A DNA stretch of 64,000 nt from Azorinus chamasolen (GCA_963576725.1 OY755236.1:67798379-67862378); one strand, 5' to 3'. Shown: positions 32,735-43,165, counted from the stretch's first letter. Program-made: numbers and translations. The notes: generated from the sequence alone by a model not told the origin.

Positions 32735-32926
32735 CAGTAAAACCTCTCTAGACCGCAATTCTAGAAGAGAAGAGTTGAATATATTTAGGCAGGTGGCTAC
32801 TCAATGCAGGGAGAAAGTCATAAAGAAAGCTCATAGAGGAACTTCCTGCACAATTTTCACCCTGCATTAAAGTGCCATCTGTCCCCGAGACCAATATTCA
32901 ACGTCCGGTTTGGAGGGGTTTTACTG
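32735..32926. mobile_element. T-MITE
   Basis: CAGTAAAACCTCTCTAGACC left, TTGGAGGGGTTTTACTG right, TA on both sides. The hairpin has AGGCAGGTGGCTACTCAATG and ACCCTGCATTAAAGTGCCAT. Confidence 0.85.
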
Positions 32927-33009
32927 TAATAGTAAAATACGTTTCAGTTGGAACTGTGACATGTTTTCTTGGCCGGTGTTTATGACCGGATATACCTGCT
33001 AACATGTCA

Positions 33010-33345
33010 ACTTGGCGGTTGTTGTAGATTAGACGGAGATGGTATATGTTTATTTATACTATTGGTCTTTTAGGGTGGGGATGGAATAAGTATGGGGTTT
33101 GGCGCCCCTAAACTGGTTTAAACCCAAGGCGACAAGTTTCACTGACCGTTTCAAGGCCGCGCTTACATCTTCCCCTATTGCTTGTTTGTTTTGTCTTTGT
33201 GCGTCTCTTTGTGTTTTGATAGTATAGTTATGTACACTTGTTGTGTTTTCTTGTCGTGGTGCTGTTCGGGTGGCTATTATTTTTAATGTGGTGTTTTCTG
33301 TGCGGATAATATTTGTACTTTTCCTGCATGACTCGTACATTTATT
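33010..33345 (+). repeat. AAACCGGTTT-box repeat, tail I, diverged
   Basis: GGCGGTTGTTGTAGATTAGA, GGGTGGGGATGGAATAAGTA, CCTAAACTGGTTTAAACCC and GACCGTTTCAAGGCCGCG. The box has C to T changes compared with other copies. Confidence 0.7.
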
Positions 33346-33377
33346 TGCAAAACATTGTTTTAAACAATTTCATTGTA

Positions 33378-33592
33378 GTCTAACCCTTGTTTTCCATATA
33401 CACGCTTTTCTGCGCCCTTTCAAACAGAGAAGACCCATATTAGAATTCCCTGTTGGAGTCATCTGATCAATATCTGCTCAGTCTGCTTATGGAAATACAT
33501 GTATATAGATTTTATTATACAGCTTGTTCCACAATTCCTGTGAACGTGTAGCATTATAAAGATAATTTGATAATGTAATAAATAGCCATGAA
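33378..33592. mobile_element. P-MITE, type a, right end lost
   Basis: TCTAACCCTTGTTTTCCATA at the left, then TTCAAACAGAGAAGACCC, TCTGATCAATATCTGCTCAG and TAGCATTATAAAGATAATTT. The right terminus is not found. Confidence 0.55.
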
Positions 33593-33845
33593 TGCACAAT
33601 TACACCAGGAAATTTCTCTTTTTGCATTGCTGCATTTTCTTTCGAAGGATCTCCTAATTTATGTACTTCACAACGACAGGTGTTAAGTGTTTGTGATGCG
33701 GCCCGTACTTCATTCCCTGTTTTGTTATACTGTGTGGTCCTTCGAGATCATTAGTTTCGATTTTCTCTGTTTGCAATGATTCTTTTGCTTTAGAAGGATC
33801 TCCTACTTTCAGAGTAGGAGATTCAGTTTACATTGCATCCCAGTT
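33593..33845 (-). repeat. 280-bp repeat, reversed, spanning a junction
   Basis: TTTCTCTTTTTGCATTGCTG, ACGACAGGTGTTAAGTGTTT, CCGTACTTCATTCCCTGTTT and ATTTTCTCTGTTTGCAATGA. Two AGGATCTCCTA motifs about 165 bp apart show parts of two units with a deletion between. Confidence 0.65.
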
Positions 33846-33849
33846 AGTA

Positions 33850-34098
33850 ACCTCTTTTACAGAGGGATCCGATAGTTGTTCAAATGTTTGTGTTCCTCTA
33901 ACACATACAAACCCCAGAGCCACATGGCGTGATTTTGTTCAATAGAAGTATATATACATCGGCCTATATCCTTTGAAGCAGTTAATCACATAGGCACGGT
34001 GAATATTAGATCAGCCCCACACAAAATGCAGCATCTGATCAGGGTCTATAGTTTTGCACTATACATCCAACAATACATTTTCGTTTTTCGACGTTTTT
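33850..34098. other. no feature recognised
   Basis: Nothing beyond a short P-MITE-like piece (TCTGATCAGGGTCTATAG near 34034). Confidence 0.35.
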
Positions 34099-34099
34099 C

Positions 34100-34295
34100 T
34101 AATGTGCATATGTCGCATATGGCTATGCTCTACCGGGTGTTTGTGTACTCCTGTTTCACCCTATGGTCTACTTTGTTCTTATATAGTCAATGTTTTATGT
34201 CTTCTTGTGCGTTCTTGTAATTGTGATGCATCATGTCTGATACTGTTTTTGTGCCGTGCCCTTTCGTACGGGACGCTCCCTGTAGGACTTTTTGT
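34100..34295 (+). repeat. AAACCGGTTT-box repeat, tail III
   Basis: CTGTTTCACCCTATGGTCTA, CTTTGTTCTTATATAGTCAA, CATCATGTCTGATACTGTTT and GTGCCGTGCCCTTTCGTACG, then GACGCTCCCTGTAGGACTTT. Head missing. Confidence 0.65.
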
Positions 34296-34810
34296 GTCAC
34301 CTGCCGAGAGGCAGTGTGTCACTTAGGGATCACTTTTCCGTCGTCTGTCTGTCTGTCCGTCCGTCTGTCTGTCCGTCTGTCTGTCTGTCTGTCCGTCACA
34401 CTTTCTTTTTCTGGGCCGTCATTTCGTAACTAATCATTATAGAGCTTTCAAATTTCACACATGGAACAAGCATGATGTGAGGAAGTGTCATACACAAGGG
34501 CCACAACTCTAGCATCTATTTTTTGAGTTATTCCCCTTTTTCATATTAACAATAAGTTTGTGTGTCAGCTTCGAGCAGGTGTCACATGTGTTCCTCCGAA
34601 CACTCTTGTTTCCATTTGTTGGGACAACACTTAATTTTTTACACGTGAGGCGAATTCATTTCTGTGAAATGTATGGTTCAGAAGGAGCTGGTCTAATCGG
34701 CAGATAAATTTTAAATGCCCCATCAGTCATAACTCTCCGTTATCACGAAGCAATTATTGCCATGAAAACTCCAGACATTTCCAAAATCCTCGCAAGATTC
34801 TATTAGACAA
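34295..34810. repeat. dispersed repeat with CTGT/CCGT run
   Basis: A CTGT/CCGT tetranucleotide run at about 34332-34395 is followed by CACACTTTCTTTTTCTGG, GCCACAACTCTAGCATC and GCAATTATTGCCATGAAAAC. This layout resembles molluscan dispersed repeats also seen near 0.3 and 39.4 kb. Class not known. Confidence 0.55.
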
Positions 34811-34814
34811 GGAT

Positions 34815-35998
34815 AGTTACAATGATTAAATGAAAAAGTAGTAAAGTCAAAGTTTACATTTTATTATCCAATTCCATGTGATGTCATAACGATATAATTC
34901 GTGCATTTATTACAAGTCTGCGTTTCCAGTATATGTGCTGGGACATTTCTAACTATAAGGTTGTCAAAGAGGCTATGTGTATAGTTCATATATGGTAAAA
35001 TTTGTTAATGCAGATTAGAACAATTTACACATGCACGACTCAGTTCACTTTGGTACTACAGTCTAATCACGATACTACCGATCACGTTCGAATGAAATAC
35101 CGGTTTGCTACGAAAAACACCGCAGGTCCCGGCCGATTGTGTTCTTGTTTCAATTGCAAAAAGATGCAAAAGTACGAAAATACGAAACTACGAAAAACAC
35201 GTTATTGCGAGAGGTTTTCGTAGTCCCTTGCACACAAAAACAGTAGCAAAAAGATGTATTTTTACGAATCTCACCTGTACGATGTTTTCACACTTCTGAG
35301 ACATTCGTTGCTCCAGTCAGCATAAGTATCCATTGTTGACACATCTGGCCTCCCCTATACGCTTTAACACGTAGCGTGTTATGATCAGCACCCGTGTTTG
35401 TTTGTGACAGGATTAGACTAACTACATATCAAATGTCGCAAATGATTAAAGTTTGTATTGCGCAATTATGCACGTTTTCACACACATCGTGTAATAAATG
35501 CTTAGCATGCAGGCGTATTTGTTTGTAGTCAATGTACCATAGCATATAAAACTTGCAACAGTTACACTAGTCATCAAACCTGTGTCTACACTGCTTCTAT
35601 ACGCATATAAACGATATCACAACTTTCTATGCATTTTTTTTTATTCCTGAATAAAAATATGAACGTATTGATTCGTCTCTTGTTTTATACATAACCCTTA
35701 TGGATTACTAGAAATGTCGAGTTCAGGTCTCTAGACTCTAGTTAAAATACTAAAATCCTTATGCTGTCACCAAAGTTACAATGATTAAAGTTTACATTTG
35801 ATTATCCAATTCCATGTGATGTCATAACGATATAATTCGTGCATTTATTACAAGTCTGCGTTTCCAGTATATGTGCCGGGACATTTCTAACTATAAGGTT
35901 GTCAAAGAGGCTATGTGTATAGTTCATACATGGTAAAACTTGTTAATGCACATTAAAACAATTTACACATGCACGACTCAGTTCACTTTGGTACTACA
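34815..35998. mobile_element. LTR-like direct repeats around 0.7 kb (possible TRIM)
   Basis: Direct repeats at 34815-35060 and 35774-35998 share long identical runs (TGATGTCATAACGATATAAT, TTCACTTTGGTACTACA) with roughly ten differences plus a 20-base indel. Flanking DNA does not match. The interior has TACGAAAA subrepeats near 35108-35225 and no coding frame. No TG..CA ends, primer-binding site or target duplication was found, so a duplication by another route is possible. Confidence 0.5.
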
Positions 35999-35999
35999 T

Positions 36000-36775
36000 T
36001 GTATTTACATTTTGCCATTTATACTTTAACTGAACAGAGTAATTTGCCATACGCTCCCTTGCTCTCCACAAAAGCAAACCTGAGTAGGGCTTTGTTTTTG
36101 ACATTGTTACTTATCATTTATGCACGCTTAAAATGTTTGAAATCAGTCGGAAATTCGGTACTCTTCCAAATAATATAAATGATGGATTGCTATCACTACT
36201 TATTAAACGATCATCGTATCATTTGAACAGACAATTCCTGAATGCATTAGTTTCCACTGACATTCAGTTCTTGAAGCAGAATAGTGTCTTCTCAAATGTC
36301 GTTATTAACAGAAGCTATCATGCACCGTGATTGTCAGCAGCTGATTTCACATGCTCTCAGACAAAGGCTATAAAATTTCATCTGAAGATTTTTTCTTCAT
36401 TCGCATTGTTGGAAAATGTGTGCTTGATGGCTGTCGCATTTTTTTATGCTAGCGACATCATGTAATCCATTATTTAATGGTAGAAAGGTCACAGATAAAA
36501 ACACGCAAGTGTGTCATTATATGATTTTGTTGACCAACGGGTGAAATGGAAAGTAGTGACGGTCCAAGATTTAAGTTTACATAGTATACCTACACATTAA
36601 CATTTTAATTAGTCAGTTTTTCTAACAGGTACCCTATTCAATAATTCTTAGCTAAAAGAGTAAAGTTTAAACCCACAGAAAGGGAAATATATGTAGATAC
36701 AGTGTTTCTATATGATTTAATGCGATTTTAAGACACTACAAAACCTTAATGAAATATGATCAAAATGGACTTTGT
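36000..36775. other. no feature recognised
   Basis: Two overlapping plus-strand frames near 35969-36330 (69 and 65 codons) have no recognised domain. No repeat or hairpin was seen. Confidence 0.4.
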
Positions 36776-36777
36776 TG

Positions 36778-37070
36778 TTGTAGATTAGTCGGAGAGGGGA
36801 TACGTTTATTTACACTGTTTGTCTTTTAGGGTGGGGATGGAATAAGTTTGAGGTTGGGCGCCCAAAAACTGGTTTAACCCCCAGTGACTTTTGTCACTGA
36901 CCGTTCCAAGGCGGTACTTCCATCTTCCCCCTATTGTATGTTTGTTTTGTCTTTGTGTGTCTCTTGATGTTTTTATAGTTATGCACATTTGCTGTTTCCT
37001 TATGTTGCTGTTTGTTTGTTCTGTATGTGGCGTTTCCTGCCTGACTCATTCTTGTACTTCTACATGTTGC
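36778..37070 (+). repeat. AAACCGGTTT-box repeat, tail I
   Basis: GTTGTAGATTAGTCGGAGAG, GGATACGTTTATTTACACTG, AAAACTGGTTTAACCCCC, AGTGACTTTTGTCACTGACC and a tail ending CATTCTTGTACTTCTACATG. Very close to the copy at 13115. Confidence 0.8.
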
Positions 37071-37201
37071 CAACGTTTCTCATGTAAATTTGTCAACCAG
37101 TCTTCGGTTGATTTACTGTTTTCGATCTGTTATTCATTCAGTCTGACTCTATAGACATCAACACTGTACTGTTACAGTGGGCCATGGGTTAATGGGGATT
37201 A

Positions 37202-37371
37202 CAGTAAAACCTCTCTAAACCGGACGATAAATTTAGTATAAAAATCGGTCTTGAAGACTAGTGGCAACTTAAAGCAGGATGAGAGTCAGACTTTCCTGCA
37301 TTAAACAACCACTTGCCTAAAAGTATATTATTTTCTCTACTAGAATTCCGGTTTAGAGGAGGGGTTTACTG
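37202..37371. mobile_element. T-MITE, CCGG subtype
   Basis: CAGTAAAACCTCTCTAAACC left, GAGGGGTTTACTG right, TA at both flanks. Has ATCGGTCTTGAAGACTAGTG and a shortened hairpin (170 bp overall). Confidence 0.8.
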
Positions 37372-37499
37372 TATTGTAAAACAGAAGTACATGACGAACT
37401 GTTATTACAACGTGATTGGACATGATACTTAGGAGCATATACTTCCTTATTACTCTACTGTACTCGTGTATGATATCATGACTGAGTGCCTACTAATTA

Positions 37500-37700
37500 G
37501 TTGACTTTATAATGACACTGTAACGAAGAGATGTTGAACCATGACAATAACTGTAGAATCAGATCTATACTATGTCATGAGCAAACAGCAGACTCCAACC
37601 AAACGGTTCCTACATAAACCTTCTGATATGGGTCTACTTTGTTTGCAAAGGTGCCAACAGTATTCTTTATGATAGAAATGGTTTCATGCAATTTTAAGTT
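37500..37700. mobile_element. P-MITE, type a, degraded
   Basis: ACCATGACAATAACTGTAGA, GAGCAAACAGCAGACTCC, CTTCTGATATGGGTCTACTT and TGTTTGCAAAGGTGCCAAC. Termini not preserved. Confidence 0.55.
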
Positions 37701-38124
37701 ATATATGTATTAACGTAAAGACACGCAACTAGATAAAACTTTTGACAACTACGAACAATACACAGAATACACATGCAAACATTTACGTCTATTAAAAAAA
37801 GGAATATATTTTATAACGCATCTTGATGAACGTGACCTCTATGGAAAGCGATCTTGGACAAACTACCTACGCGATTTTGTTTTATGCTAATCTAGCTGAT
37901 AAACTGCATGCAATAGCTATCAGGTACGAAACACAAGGGTGATTGAAACCTGCGGCTGGTATGCCAGATACATAATTCGCAAATGAAATGATTTAGATAA
38001 ATGCTGAGAAAGACTGTCAGGATGTATTGTTCTAATTCAGTCCATGGGATTGCATCCGAGCGCCAGTGCTTCAAGCATTATTTCATATAATACCAATAAC
38101 AACATGTCGGTTTCATAGTGTAAT

Positions 38125-38500
38125 AGGCCGGGTACAGGTACTGGGTGAAGAGCAGTAAGGGATTCGGATAGTTCAGTTGGTAGAACAGTCGCCCTGTAAG
38201 TGAGGGGGCCTGGGTTCGAGCCCCGGTCTGGCTGCATGTTTTTCACAAGTCCTGTTACAGTTGGCATCCAGCTTGAAAATAGGACCCTGTGCATGTCCAT
38301 GATTTCTTGTGCAGATTCGGCAAGAATCTCAGGAAAAGTGAGAGTAGTGTAACATGCCTTGTACAGGATCTGAGTGAGGAGCAGTAAGCGGTTCGGATAG
38401 CTCAGTTGTTAGGACATTCACCCTGTAAGTGAGGGGTCCCGAGTTCGAGTCGAGTCCCGGTATGGCTGCATATTTTTCACCAGTCCTGTTACAGTAGTAG
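38125..38500 (+). mobile_element. tRNA-Tyr-like SINE, two copies in tandem
   Basis: Two copies about 229 bp apart. Copy 1 has GGATAGTTCAGTTGGTAGAA (A box), CCCTGTAAG (GTA in the anticodon position) and GGGTTCGAGCCCCGGTCTGG (B box). Copy 2 has GGATAGCTCAGTTGTTAGGA and an imperfect B box with an inserted GAGTC. Acceptor arms do not pair, so these are not tRNA genes. Both are followed by TCCTGTTACAGT. Confidence 0.75.
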
Positions 38501-38734
38501 TTAAGTAGTAGTGTTTTATCATAGTAATGTTTTTGTAATAAGTATACATAAACTTGTGTTACGATATCGAGGAAAATACATTGATAAAGGGTTATAATTA
38601 AATTTGTTACTACATATTTGATTTTTCAGATCTTACAGTGACTCGAAGGACGACCAGTGCCTGGAAAAAAGGAAAGGTATGTATTTGATGCACTAGCTAC
38701 AGTTCTCAGCTATTTATGTTACAAAGGAAATCAG

Positions 38735-39022
38735 ACTTATTCGTAAACCGGTTTGGTGATTTTGCCACTGGTCGTTCCAAGGCGGTGCTCTCTTTGTTAC
38801 CCTTACTTTTGTTTGTCTTATGTCTTTGTACTTGTGCTTTTGTTCATGTTTTGAATGTTTATCTCTAGTACGTGTGTGTGTGTTAATGTTTTCTGTGTTT
38901 ATATCTATGCGTGTGTTTGGGTGTGTAGCTGTGTGTGTGACATGCTATCTATCGAAGTTTTGGTGGTGGTTGCGTCTTGTATGTGGCTTTGTCTGCTTGA
39001 CTTTACTGCTTTTTCATTTATT
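38735..39022 (+). repeat. AAACCGGTTT-box repeat, tail II, 5' truncated
   Basis: Starts CGTAAACCGGTTTGGTGATT, then CGTTCCAAGGCGGTGCTCTC and the GT-rich tail ending GACTTTACTGCTTTTTCATT. Confidence 0.7.
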
Positions 39023-39314
39023 CGTTTTCAAAATATGTTAAGCTTTACGCTTTTAATTCTCGCTTGATGCATAGACCATTATATATAAGATTCGTTTTAA
39101 TTTATCTATAATTTATCTATATTGAACTAACATTCTTGATCTGGAATAGTTTCTAATGTTTGGTAAAATTGCTATATGGATGGAGTCCCGTATAGCTTTA
39201 TCGATTGGCACTGGCAATGACTTACAATCCTGTGACTGGCAGCAATGACGAATGTTCACTGGAGAGGCAAACTGTTTTTAACATATGATGGACACATAGG
39301 CAGGAACACTTCCT

Positions 39315-39635
39315 GGTTAATGTGGGTCTTGCAGACACAACAAGCAATTTCGTTGAATTGATATTTCCGCCAAACCAAGTGCTGGCCTCAGTATTTTCAT
39401 GCGAGTTATCGACGGACAAAAGGGTAAAATTGTTCTTTAACAAAGCACCATAACTCTGAAACGTAATGGGAGTGATACTTGCAGGGCCCAATTTCTTTAT
39501 TGTACTAACTATTTACACAGGATGTCTTTGGAAAAATCAAAACTGCTTCCGAGATATTACCCCGGGACGCATGGATGGACGGACGGACTGACTATACACT
39601 CCGCCTTTTGCGGGGGGTAATAAAAGAAGACACAC
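39315..39635. repeat. dispersed repeat with GGACGGACGG run
   Basis: GAGTTATCGACGGACAAAAG, AGCACCATAACTCTGAAACG, AAACTGCTTCCGAGATATTA, then ATGGATGGACGGACGGACTG and TTGCGGGGGGTAATAAAAG. Looks like the end of a molluscan dispersed repeat; class not known. Confidence 0.5.
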
Positions 39636-39639
39636 AACG

Positions 39640-40900
39640 GCGAGGTCTTACGTTTAAAGAAATCAAGGTGACGTGTTTATTTAGAATCGACAACTGACGT
39701 TTCAGTGTACATAAATCAGTTAAATTGATTCAGATAAAAGTAATTAGGCAAAGAAATTATGTTTTCATCAATAGCAGTAAATCTTAATACTTAGTAAAAA
39801 TTCTGTACACAAGTTAAAATATTTAGCTTCTCCAGTTAATGTTAAACTGTTTAACGCAGTCTGTTTAGCATAAGTATATGAAATGATACTATCGAACTGA
39901 AATGGTAGAAATAAACATCATGCTGAAAGATAAAAATAATAAGGCAAATAAATTCTGTTTGATTCAATAAGAGTGAAGTTTAGAACTGGCTAAAAATTAT
40001 GTAAACAAGGTATAATGCTTTGCTTCTCCAGTTCTAAATTTTTAACACCGTCTTTTACTATTAATATATGAAATGATACTATCGAACTGAAACTGTAGAA
40101 ATAGATATTGTCCTAAATTATTGACGAAAAATTGGGTCGTTGTGTACTTCCGGAAATTTACTGGATCCAAAATTAGACATTACCTTTGATGAATGGGGTT
40201 AAATCTGATGTAAAGCAAATGAATCAAATGCTCGTTATTAATAAAACAATAAAAAACAAGTCTGCATTTCTTTATGCATTACGACCTTGATCATATGTAT
40301 TTTATATCAGACTTGAAATGATCATAAAATAATTTGCCATTTAATTAAAGCATCTTTAAAACAGTAAATTACAAGAAATGGTGCCTTTGACTGTCTTTGG
40401 TCAATTTCTATCAGATATAACTAGCACTCCTCAGTTAACCCTTTACCCAATAGCCTGTTTCTAGTTTTGAAGACATATGACCACTTAAAGCAGGTTGAAA
40501 GTAAAGCAGAATGCGCCTTAAGGCGCATTCTGCTTTACTTTCAGCCTGCTTTAAGCTACCACCTACTAGGATATAGAAAATATTTATTATGCAATATGTT
40601 CATGACTGTATGAATTTGAACTATTTTCTTCAGCGGAGGAATAAATCAAACACGCTAAAAGCCGCTTCTATCAGGTAAAGGGTTAAATACTAATGGAGTA
40701 AATAAAGTTACGGAGCTAGAAATGAATGTTTGAAGATAATTCCAGAGCCGTTGCTATTTGATCTTTGCTGATATGGACTCGTAATACAGTTTCAGTTTAT
40801 TGGTAATGCAATTACGTGTTGAGAGAAACTGTTTGAAACGATCGCGCGATACATTTTCATATACACTGCAGTGTTTACAACATTTATAAGTTATGATGCA
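39640..40900. repeat. long-unit block B3, unit 3
   Basis: TATATGAAATGATACTATCG occurs twice (near 39866 and 40065), showing a local duplication of about 200 bp. Then CGGAAATTTACTGGATCC near 40151, TATCAGATATAACTAGCACT near 40409 and ACAGTTTCAGTTTATTGGTA near 40788 align with units 1 and 2. A P-MITE is inserted at 40435. Confidence 0.7.
40435..40686. mobile_element. P-MITE, type d, carrying a T-MITE hairpin
   Basis: TTAACCCTTTACC and GGTAAAGGGTTAA form perfect 13-bp inverted ends. Unit 1 keeps an uninterrupted counterpart (CTCCCAATTAAAAAGACTAA near 5682). The core is a hairpin with arms of about 35 bp starting CTTAAAGCAGGTTGAAAGTA around GCGCCTTAAGGCGC. This core is the one normally found in T-MITEs such as 8347-8549. 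Confidence 0.9.
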
Positions 40901-40914
40901 ATGAAGCAAAATTA

Positions 40915-41025
40915 TGAAAGTACATGTATGAGTAATGCAGGAAACACCACATACAAAACATACAGCCGCCCGAACAGCACACGATAAAAACAGTAAATGT
41001 ACATGCATATCAAAAGACACTAAGT
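40915..41025 (-). repeat. AAACCGGTTT-box repeat, tail I end only
   Basis: AAAGTACATGTATGAGTAAT, GCAGGAAACACCACATACAA and CGCCCGAACAGCAC are the reverse of the tail I end. No head. From 41030 to 41284 nothing else was recognised. Confidence 0.6.
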
Positions 41026-41284
41026 AGAAAAGCTAAAAATTGTTTGTTTAGGTATGAAATTAATATATTATGGAAATGAAAATGTTTGGGATAATTACTT
41101 CTCTGAAGGTCTGGATAAATAAAGTGCTAGTACCGCGTCTCATGGTATGACGAGGATACATCCTACTCACAATGCTCGTGTTCGACGTAGTAAGATTACG
41201 GTCATCACTGTAATGGCATAAACTGTTAGTAAAATGAAAACATAGTTTTCTCTTACTGTGTTTGTTGGAATAGTCGTTCACTAA

Positions 41285-41405
41285 ACTACAATGTGTGGTG
41301 TTATTTGTAACTATTATTTAGTCGTTTGCCTTACTGCAATGTATAGTGTAATATGTAACTATGATAAAGTCATTCGCCGAACTACAACGGGTAGTGTTAT
41401 CTTAT
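41285..41405. repeat. 52-bp satellite, two monomers
   Basis: GTAACTATTATTTAGTCGTT, then GTAACTATGATAAAGTCATT and CGCCGAACTACAACGGGTAG, about 56 bp apart, match the array at 23160-24560. The location between B3 and B5 is the same as in unit 2. Confidence 0.75.
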
Positions 41406-41454
41406 CAATTAATAATAATCTCATTGTGATGTTTTGCAAAAATACATACAAAGT

Positions 41455-41735
41455 TCGACGTAGTAAAAGTACATGCAGGAAACAGCACATAAATGTACAT
41501 GTATACCATATGACATAAGACAAGAAGAGTCGCACACAGACATAACAAATAAACACAAGGGGGGGGGGGGGGGGTATTGAAGTATCGCCTTGAAACTGTC
41601 ACTGGGGATTTAATAAAACCGGTTTAGGGGGGGGGGGGCAACCTCAGACTTATAAAATCCCCACCCTAAAAGACAAATAGTTAAATAAATATATCCCCTC
41701 TCCTCTGACTGATCTACAAGAACCGCGATGGCATA
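41455..41735 (-). repeat. AAACCGGTTT-box repeat, tail I, with G-runs
   Basis: Reverse strand shows AAACCGGTTTTATTAAATCC and TTTCAAGGCGATACTTCAAT. G-runs of 14 and 12 lie near 41561 and 41627 on the plus strand. The head includes the complement of GGGGATATATTTATTTAAC. Confidence 0.7.
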
Positions 41736-41758
41736 TACGCGTTTGAAATATACGGAAG

Positions 41759-41763
<5 letters not shown>

Positions 41764-41808
<45 letters not shown>
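41764..41808. repeat. GA microsatellite
   Basis: About 22 uninterrupted GA dinucleotides. Confidence 0.97.
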
Positions 41809-41812
<4 letters not shown>

Positions 41813-41839
41813 CAAAACGACTGAAAGCATCAATCGTAT

Positions 41840-42045
41840 GTTTTACGCCTTTACGAACAGATTTATTCTAGATCAGACATCTCTTGACGGAGCTGTCCGA
41901 TCAGGATCTGCTCTGTTTGCTTACGAAAGTATATACATGTAGATCTAATTCGATAGTTTCCACCATGTCGAAACAATCATGTGTTCATTTACCATTATAG
42001 AAATAATAGATATTTCATACATAATTTGATTAATAATATAGGATC
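41840..42045. mobile_element. P-MITE, type a, ends degraded
   Basis: GGAGCTGTCCGATCAGGATC, TGCTCTGTTTGCTTACGAAA, TTTCCACCATGTCGAAAC and TACCATTATAGAAATAAT follow the type a order in reverse. Termini weak. Confidence 0.6.
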
Positions 42046-42049
42046 AAGT

Positions 42050-42880
42050 TAGGAGAAATTAGTTGTCTATATAACGCCTGGCTAAACTTGTTCAGAAGAG
42101 ATCTAATCTAATTTTTTGTAAATATATTAGATTGATGGCTTCTCCAATCCGTATATCGATCAAGTTTTATTGTATGTTTCCTGTAAATCAAATCTCAGAG
42201 TGTATGTATCCTCTGATTAAGTTTCATGCACCCATCGTATTGTACACAACACTTCTCAAGTTGTTACTGATTGATTAACGATCTCTGGAAGTCAAGAGTG
42301 TGTCGATATAAATAGACTGTTGCTGACGTCAGATAAGAAAGATAGATGAAAAGTACAATTTACATGCCATGGTAGCGAACATAAGATAGTTGTCAGCACG
42401 CTGTTTTTACTTGGGATGTTTATTGTAATGAGTGTGTGTTAGGTGATCAGTTTGTTTCGCCTGCCTGAGGCATTGTTATAGATTTATCACGAGTCGTGAT
42501 ACATACTGTCGTTAGTTTCCGTTTTAACTAGTCATATCGATTGGAAATTGCTAACCACGACTGAGAACATTGAAATGTGAATACTAGAAAACCCCAAATA
42601 TATTAATTCTTCGCACAGTAAGCAATTGTCCTCCGCAAACTTGCTGTTTGCTCCTATTCTGAAATATAACAGCGTATCGGGACTGCATAGACGGGGTTAT
42701 CTTTGATGCCAGTGGCTAATAAGTTGACACTTTATAGAATCTAAGTTATTATTATCTCAGGCTGTTCGTAACATATTATGTACTATTAGCAAAAAACCCA
42801 GATGACGTTAATTGAACGCAAGCGCCCATATTACATCTGGTGCTGCTATTAGGTTTAACCCTTTGAATGCGGGAAGCGAG
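42050..42880. repeat. long-unit block B5, unit 3
   Basis: AGTTGTCTATATAACGCCTG near 42062, CCGTATATCGATCAAGTTTT, TGCACCCATCGTATTGTACA, GAGGCATTGTTATAGATTTA near 42467, CATATCGATTGG near 42533 and TTACATCTGGTGCTGCTATT near 42830 match unit 1 along its length, without the P-MITE found there. Confidence 0.75.
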
Positions 42881-43160
42881 TGTACAGGTCTTTGCAAACA
42901 GCGTATACCAAGATCAGAGGGTCTCTACGCCATTAAATGTGGTTAAGTTATATGCTGGTTGATATCTATTTCAAACATTTTCCACTCTGGTTTAAACATA
43001 TTTTATTTGTAAAGATTTACATGAACACCGTACAAACACATAGAAAATTGTGATGGAAACGAAACAAAGACTGTTTATTGTGCTTCTCTCTCAACACCAT
43101 ATCATATCTTTATGCAGTTTATACAGAACTGACTGCGAGTTATTATATTAGAATAATTGC
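42880..43160. other. no feature recognised
   Basis: AT-rich; nothing recognised. Confidence 0.4.
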
Positions 43161-43165
43161 AATGA

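Larger units (their letters stand above)
37375..39312. repeat. long-unit block B2, unit 3
   Basis: GGAGCATATACTTCCTTATT near 37431, AATGAAATGATTTAGATAAA near 37982, ATAATACCAATAACAACATG near 38087, ATCGATTGGCACTGGCAATG near 39200 and ACTTCCTGGTTAATGTGG near 39307 align with units 1 and 2. It is expanded by the P-MITE, SINE dimer and tail II insertions listed below. Confidence 0.65.

Noticed and set aside
34815..35998. Confident LTR retrotransposon call
   Set aside because: No gag/pol frame, no TG..CA ends, no primer-binding site; kept only as a possibility.
38160..38470. Two tRNA-Tyr-like genes
   Set aside because: A and B boxes are good, but the acceptor stems do not pair and both lie in a repeated SINE context.
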